Source: Sphingobium fuliginis
GTDB lineage: Bacteria; Pseudomonadota; Alphaproteobacteria; Sphingomonadales; Sphingomonadaceae
Reading direction: 5' to 3'
Assembly (NCBI RefSeq): GCF_004152845.1
Contig: NZ_SEON01000010.1
Span: 1-64,000 of the forward strand
DNA length: 64,000 nucleotides
Position numbers and translations under genes: made by a program. Shown piece after piece: positions 61,322 through 64,000 of this stretch. The notes below the pieces were generated by a model. That model ran no database searches, was not told where the DNA came from, and saw nothing but the letters and a program-made list of their open reading frames with translations. How positions within the stretch are numbered: the first letter of the stretch is position 1; every line of letters begins with the position of its first letter.

Positions 61322-61793
61322 AGCCCGGCAGGGAGGAGAGGGGGAATTGCGACCGCATGAAGGTGCCGGTGCCGCGCCCGACCTCCTCGCCGTCGGCGTC
61401 GATCAGGCTGGCCTCCGCCACATAGACGCGCCGCTTTCCGCTGATCCAGCGCCCTTCGGCCCGAATCCGGCCCGGCCCGATCGGGCGGGTGAACAGCAGG
61501 TTGAAGCTGGTGGTCAGCAGGAAGCGATCGCTGACCAGGCTGTTGGCGGCGTAGAAGGCCGCATCGTCCAGCATCTTGAAATAGACCGTGCCGTGCACCG
61601 CGCCGGCCGCATGGAACTGCGTCTCATCCACGTCGAAATGGATGATCGACCGGCCTTCTTCCGGAATCGTCAGTTCCGACCGGAACAGCCGGTTGATCGG
61701 TGCGGAACGGTAGAGGGACTCCAGCGCCCGGAAATGCGCCTGCTCCCCGCTGGGCAAGGCGCTGGCGGCGGAACCCGGATCAGGCAGCGTCAC
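61311..61793 (-). CDS. PaaI-family hotdog thioesterase
   Basis: A 160-residue hotdog-fold protein with G-A-V-H-G-T-V-Y-F-K-M-L-D-D-A-A-F-Y-A (about 65-83), where the active site Asp is expected, and G-R-G-T-G-T-F at the C-terminal end. The start is taken as GTG at 61793, overlapping the ptsN 3' end by 14 bases; the frame is open further upstream. Confidence 0.8.
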   Translation of the reverse strand: MTLPDPGSAASALPSGEQAHFRALESLYRSAPINRLFRSELTIPEEGRSIIHFDVDETQFHAAGAVHGTVYFKMLDDAAFYAANSLVSDRFLLTTSFNLLFTRPIGPGRIRAEGRWISGKRRVYVAEASLIDADGEEVGRGTGTFMRSQFPLSSLPGYAG

Positions 61794-62247
61794 GCGCCTC
61801 GCCACCGGCGAGCAGGGCATGGAGCGCCGCCGTCGACTTGGCGCCGCGCAGCCGGGCGATCTGCCCCTCGTCACGCAGGTAGCGCGAAACGCGCGCCAGG
61901 GTCTTCAGATGTTCGGCGCCGGAATCCACCGGAGAGAGCAGCGCGAAGACGATGTCCACCGGCGCTTCGTCCACAGCGTCGAAAGGAACCGCCGGATCGA
62001 GCAGCACCACCACCCCGCACATTTTCTGAAGGCCGGGAATCTTCGCATGGGGAATCGCGACTCCGCCCCCAAAGCCGGTCGAGCCCAGTTTCTCACGCTC
62101 CAGCAGCGCCTCCGCCACCGGATCGGCAGCCAGGCCGTAGGCCTGCGCAGCCAAGGCCGCAACCTTCTGAAACAACTGCTTCTTGCCGTTCACCGAAAGG
62201 GCGGTGCCCAATGCATCCGGTGCGACGATATCGTTGAAATGAACCAT
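61780..62247 (-). CDS. ptsN: PTS IIA-Ntr protein (nitrogen regulatory phosphotransferase)
   Basis: A 155-residue EIIA domain. The phosphorylatable His is in V-A-I-P-H-A-K-I (about residue 67). In alphaproteobacteria it forms the output of the PTS-Ntr relay (PtsP-PtsO-PtsN). The gene follows hpf, as in the rpoN-hpf-ptsN order of many proteobacteria, although rpoN is not here. Confidence 0.93.
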   Translation of the reverse strand: MVHFNDIVAPDALGTALSVNGKKQLFQKVAALAAQAYGLAADPVAEALLEREKLGSTGFGGGVAIPHAKIPGLQKMCGVVVLLDPAVPFDAVDEAPVDIVFALLSPVDSGAEHLKTLARVSRYLRDEGQIARLRGAKSTAALHALLAGGEARDAA

Positions 62248-62322
62248 GCCGAATCCCAGCCGAGCCGCGCCCAGCTTCGGAAAAATGACGCAATGCCCGG
62301 ATCTTTAAAGTCCGGCCCCATA

Positions 62323-62354
62323 GGCCGCCAGCGGATCGAGGTCAACCGGCGGCC
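62323..62354 (-). terminator. Hairpin between hpf and ptsN
   Basis: GGCCGCC (62323-62329) pairs with GGCGGCC (62348-62354) on either strand, with an 18-base loop. A second small near-palindrome (CCGGATCTTTAAAGTCCGG, 62297-62315) follows. It may attenuate transcription between the two genes. Confidence 0.4.
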
Positions 62355-62366
62355 GGGGGAAGGCGA

Positions 62367-62963
62367 TCAGCCCAGGCGGGGCTCTACCCAGCCGATGGTC
62401 CCGTCCTGCCGCCGATAGACCATGTTGTACGCCGCCGTCCCGGCATTGACGAACAGCAGCGCATTGGTGTTGCGCAGGTCGAGCATCATCACCGCGTCCG
62501 ACACGCTGGCTTCGGGAATGTCGACCCGGGTTTCCGCCACGATCAGCGGCGCTTCGGCCGGGTCCTCTTCATCGGCCGGGGACGCGAAAATCGTGTAGCC
62601 GGCGCCGTCCAGTTCATCGGCGCCATATCCATTGGCCCGGCTGGCCTCCGCCGCCGCGGCCTGCGCGCTGCGGTCCTTCAGGCGGCGCAGATAGCGGCGC
62701 AACTGCTTCTCGATCCGTTCGGCCGCCTGATCGAAGGCAGGATGCGCCTCCTGCGCCTCTCCGGCGCCCTTCAGGATCAGTCCGGTCATGACATGGCAGA
62801 CGATGTCGCAATGGAAGGCGCCGTGCGGGGCCGGCCGGAATGTGACCTGGGCGGAAAGCGCGCGGGAGAAATATTTCTCGGCCATGGCCTCCAGACGGGT
62901 CCAGACATGCTGCTTGAGCGCGTCACCCGTATCGACCTGATGCCCGGAAACACGAATATCCAT
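62367..62963 (-). CDS. hpf: Ribosome hibernation-promoting factor, long form
   Basis: A 198-residue protein. The N-terminal RaiA-like domain (about 1-105) is followed by a linker and a C-terminal dimerisation domain (about 135-195, with A-S-V-S-D-A-V-M-M-L-D-L-R-N and N-M-V-Y-R-R-Q-D-G), typical of the long form that joins two 70S ribosomes in stationary phase. It lies upstream of ptsN. Confidence 0.93.
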   Translation of the reverse strand: MDIRVSGHQVDTGDALKQHVWTRLEAMAEKYFSRALSAQVTFRPAPHGAFHCDIVCHVMTGLILKGAGEAQEAHPAFDQAAERIEKQLRRYLRRLKDRSAQAAAAEASRANGYGADELDGAGYTIFASPADEEDPAEAPLIVAETRVDIPEASVSDAVMMLDLRNTNALLFVNAGTAAYNMVYRRQDGTIGWVEPRLG

Positions 62964-63058
62964 ATGCCTTCTCCTTATTCTTGCCGGACCGCCCGGGATT
63001 GGCGACCCGGTTGGCGTGGAGGCCGTGAAGGCAGCCCATCCCGAAGGGACAGCCGTAA

Positions 63059-63751
63059 TCAGGCCTCCTCAAGCCAGAGCGGCTTGTCCAGCGTCGCGAC
63101 GAACGCTGCATGCCGCTCCAGCTCCTCCGCGCCTGCCGCAAAGACACGCGCGGGACGAACAGGGCGAACCGCGACTTCCGCCGCAAGTTCCATATTTACA
63201 ACGAGTTTCTCTTCCTCCTGTGCAAGACCGAGGCCGATCTGACGGCCGCCGGTCAGTTCGATGTAAAGCTGGGCCAGCAATTCGGCGTCGAGCAGCGCGC
63301 CATGCTTGATGCGATGGCTGCGGTCGATGCCGTAGCGGGTGCAGAGCGCGTCGAGGCTGTGCTTGGCGCCGGGGTGAAGCTGCCGGGCGATGGCGACGGT
63401 GTCGATCATCCGCTCCATCGACACTTCAGGCAGCTTGCACAGCTTCAGTTCGTGATTGAGGAAGCCGAAGTCGAAGCGCGCATTATGGGCGACCAGATGG
63501 CTGTCCTCCAGAAAGGCGAGCAGTTCCTCCACCCCATGGGAAAATAGCGGCTTGTCCTTCAGAAAAGCGTCGGACAGGCCGTGCACCGCCTCGGCCGCGG
63601 CCGGCATCGACCGCTGCGGATTGTAATAAGCGTGGAAGGTGCGGCCCGTGGGAACCCGGTTGAGGAGTTCGATGCATCCGATCTCGACCAGGCGATCGCC
63701 GGAGGCTGGGTCGAATCCCGTCGTTTCGGTGTCGAAAATGATCTCGCGCAT
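63059..63751 (-). CDS. dnaQ: DNA polymerase III subunit epsilon (3'-5' exonuclease)
   Basis: A 230-residue proofreading exonuclease. ExoI motif F-D-T-E-T-T-G is at residues 6-12, with V-A-H-N-A-R-F-D (ExoII) and the C-terminal ExoIII H-x-x-x-x-D region (H-R-I-K-H-G-A-L-L-D-A). The start is ATG at 63751, 45 bases after the end of coaE. Confidence 0.95.
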   Translation of the reverse strand: MREIIFDTETTGFDPASGDRLVEIGCIELLNRVPTGRTFHAYYNPQRSMPAAAEAVHGLSDAFLKDKPLFSHGVEELLAFLEDSHLVAHNARFDFGFLNHELKLCKLPEVSMERMIDTVAIARQLHPGAKHSLDALCTRYGIDRSHRIKHGALLDAELLAQLYIELTGGRQIGLGLAQEEEKLVVNMELAAEVAVRPVRPARVFAAGAEELERHAAFVATLDKPLWLEEA

Positions 63752-63796
63752 CGCCCTCTACAACGACTCTTGCCGGCCAACCTCGCCGGCCCCCTC

Positions 63797-64000
63797 TTAT
63801 CGGCCTGTCTTCGCACCAAGGCAAGCGACCAAGCGGCGAACCTGGAAGCGGGTCTCAGCGAAGGTCGTGCCCGTATGGATGATATAGTCGGCCCGCCGCC
63901 GCTTTTCAGCATCGGGTGTTTGCAGATGGACAATCCGGCGAAATTTTGCAGCGGTCATGCCGGGCCGGGCCAGAACCCGCTTGCGCTGCTTCCAGGCAGG
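63797..64000 (-). CDS. coaE: Dephospho-CoA kinase, C-terminal fragment (cut by window end)
   Basis: The minus strand is open from base 64000 to the TAA at 63797-63799, giving 67 residues. R-V-L-A-R-P-G-M-T-A-A-K-F, then Q-T-P-D-A-E-K-R-R-R-A-D-Y-I-I-H-T-G-T-T, are the characteristic C-terminal motifs of CoaE, which makes CoA from dephospho-CoA. The N-terminus with the ATP-binding site lies beyond the window. dnaQ follows, the usual alphaproteobacterial order. Confidence 0.85.
   Translation of the reverse strand, partial: PAWKQRKRVLARPGMTAAKFRRIVHLQTPDAEKRRRADYIIHTGTTFAETRFQVRRLVACLGAKTGR

Overview
The window is a GC-rich, densely packed stretch of an alphaproteobacterial chromosome, most likely from the Sphingomonadaceae (Sphingobium/Novosphingobium/Sphingomonas type). 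The support is gene content (DUF4167, DUF3576, DUF1491, DUF6489 and MmcB families, a YczR/YczE pair, a long TonB-dependent receptor) and several small palindromic intergenic repeats. No phage, plasmid, CRISPR or toxin-antitoxin island was seen. The setting looks origin-proximal: parA/parB with parS sites, mnmE-mnmG-rsmG, rho, gyrB, dnaQ and coaE are all present. oriC itself was not found.

Layout. 1-257: leftward ribosomal RNA promoter and leader with boxA; the 16S gene should start just left of base 1. 0.35-3 kb: flippase, CBS protein, small membrane protein, YciA-type thioesterase. 3.1-7.5 kb (minus): hisS-prfA-prmC-DUF4167. 7.7-10.2 kb: M61 peptidase and ppa. 10.4-12.8 kb: Lhr-type repair helicase. 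13-15.3 kb: PLP lyase/synthase coupled to a 2-hydroxyacid dehydrogenase. 15.3-19.6 kb: HAD hydrolase and a divergent Mla-type lipid transport operon (STAS-permease, ATPase, MCE protein, lipoprotein). 19.7-22.3 kb: pepN. 22.4-28.2 kb (minus): DUF6489-mnmE-mnmG-rsmG-parA-parB, with overlapping genes and embedded parS sites. 28.4-31.2 kb: three oxidoreductase/hydrolase genes. 31.3-33.4 kb: terC and rho. 33.7-37.5 kb: double retropepsin-like protease, PBP1-type enzyme, msrB. 37.6-42.4 kb (minus): DUF3576-leuS-lptE-holA. 42.6-47.8 kb: outer-membrane-like protein, COG3650-like lipoprotein, tag, gyrB, SH3-like lipoprotein. 48-55 kb: DUF1993, yczE/yczR, ThiE-like, YggS, TonB receptor. 55-60.8 kb: pdeM, trhO, a small unknown gene, metallopeptidase, YcgN, SCO1, ankyrin protein, mmcB, SleB-type hydrolase. 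61-64 kb (minus): coaE (cut by the window end), dnaQ, hpf, ptsN, thioesterase, DUF1491.

The most notable non-gene structures are: (i) three good parS sites in the par/rsmG/mnmG region and a fourth 17-20 kb away inside a lipoprotein gene, where a 15-bp tandem duplication carries the parS half; (ii) two copies (146 and 166 bp) of a MITE-like element with 20-bp perfect terminal repeats ending in TA, each supplying the TAG stop codon of the adjacent minus-strand gene; (iii) at least four families of palindromic repeats between genes; (iv) AAATGGCC-like direct repeats between yczE and yczR. Non-ATG starts (GTG/TTG) are frequent, mostly at overlapping gene junctions. All functions are inferred from sequence features alone; no database search was run.
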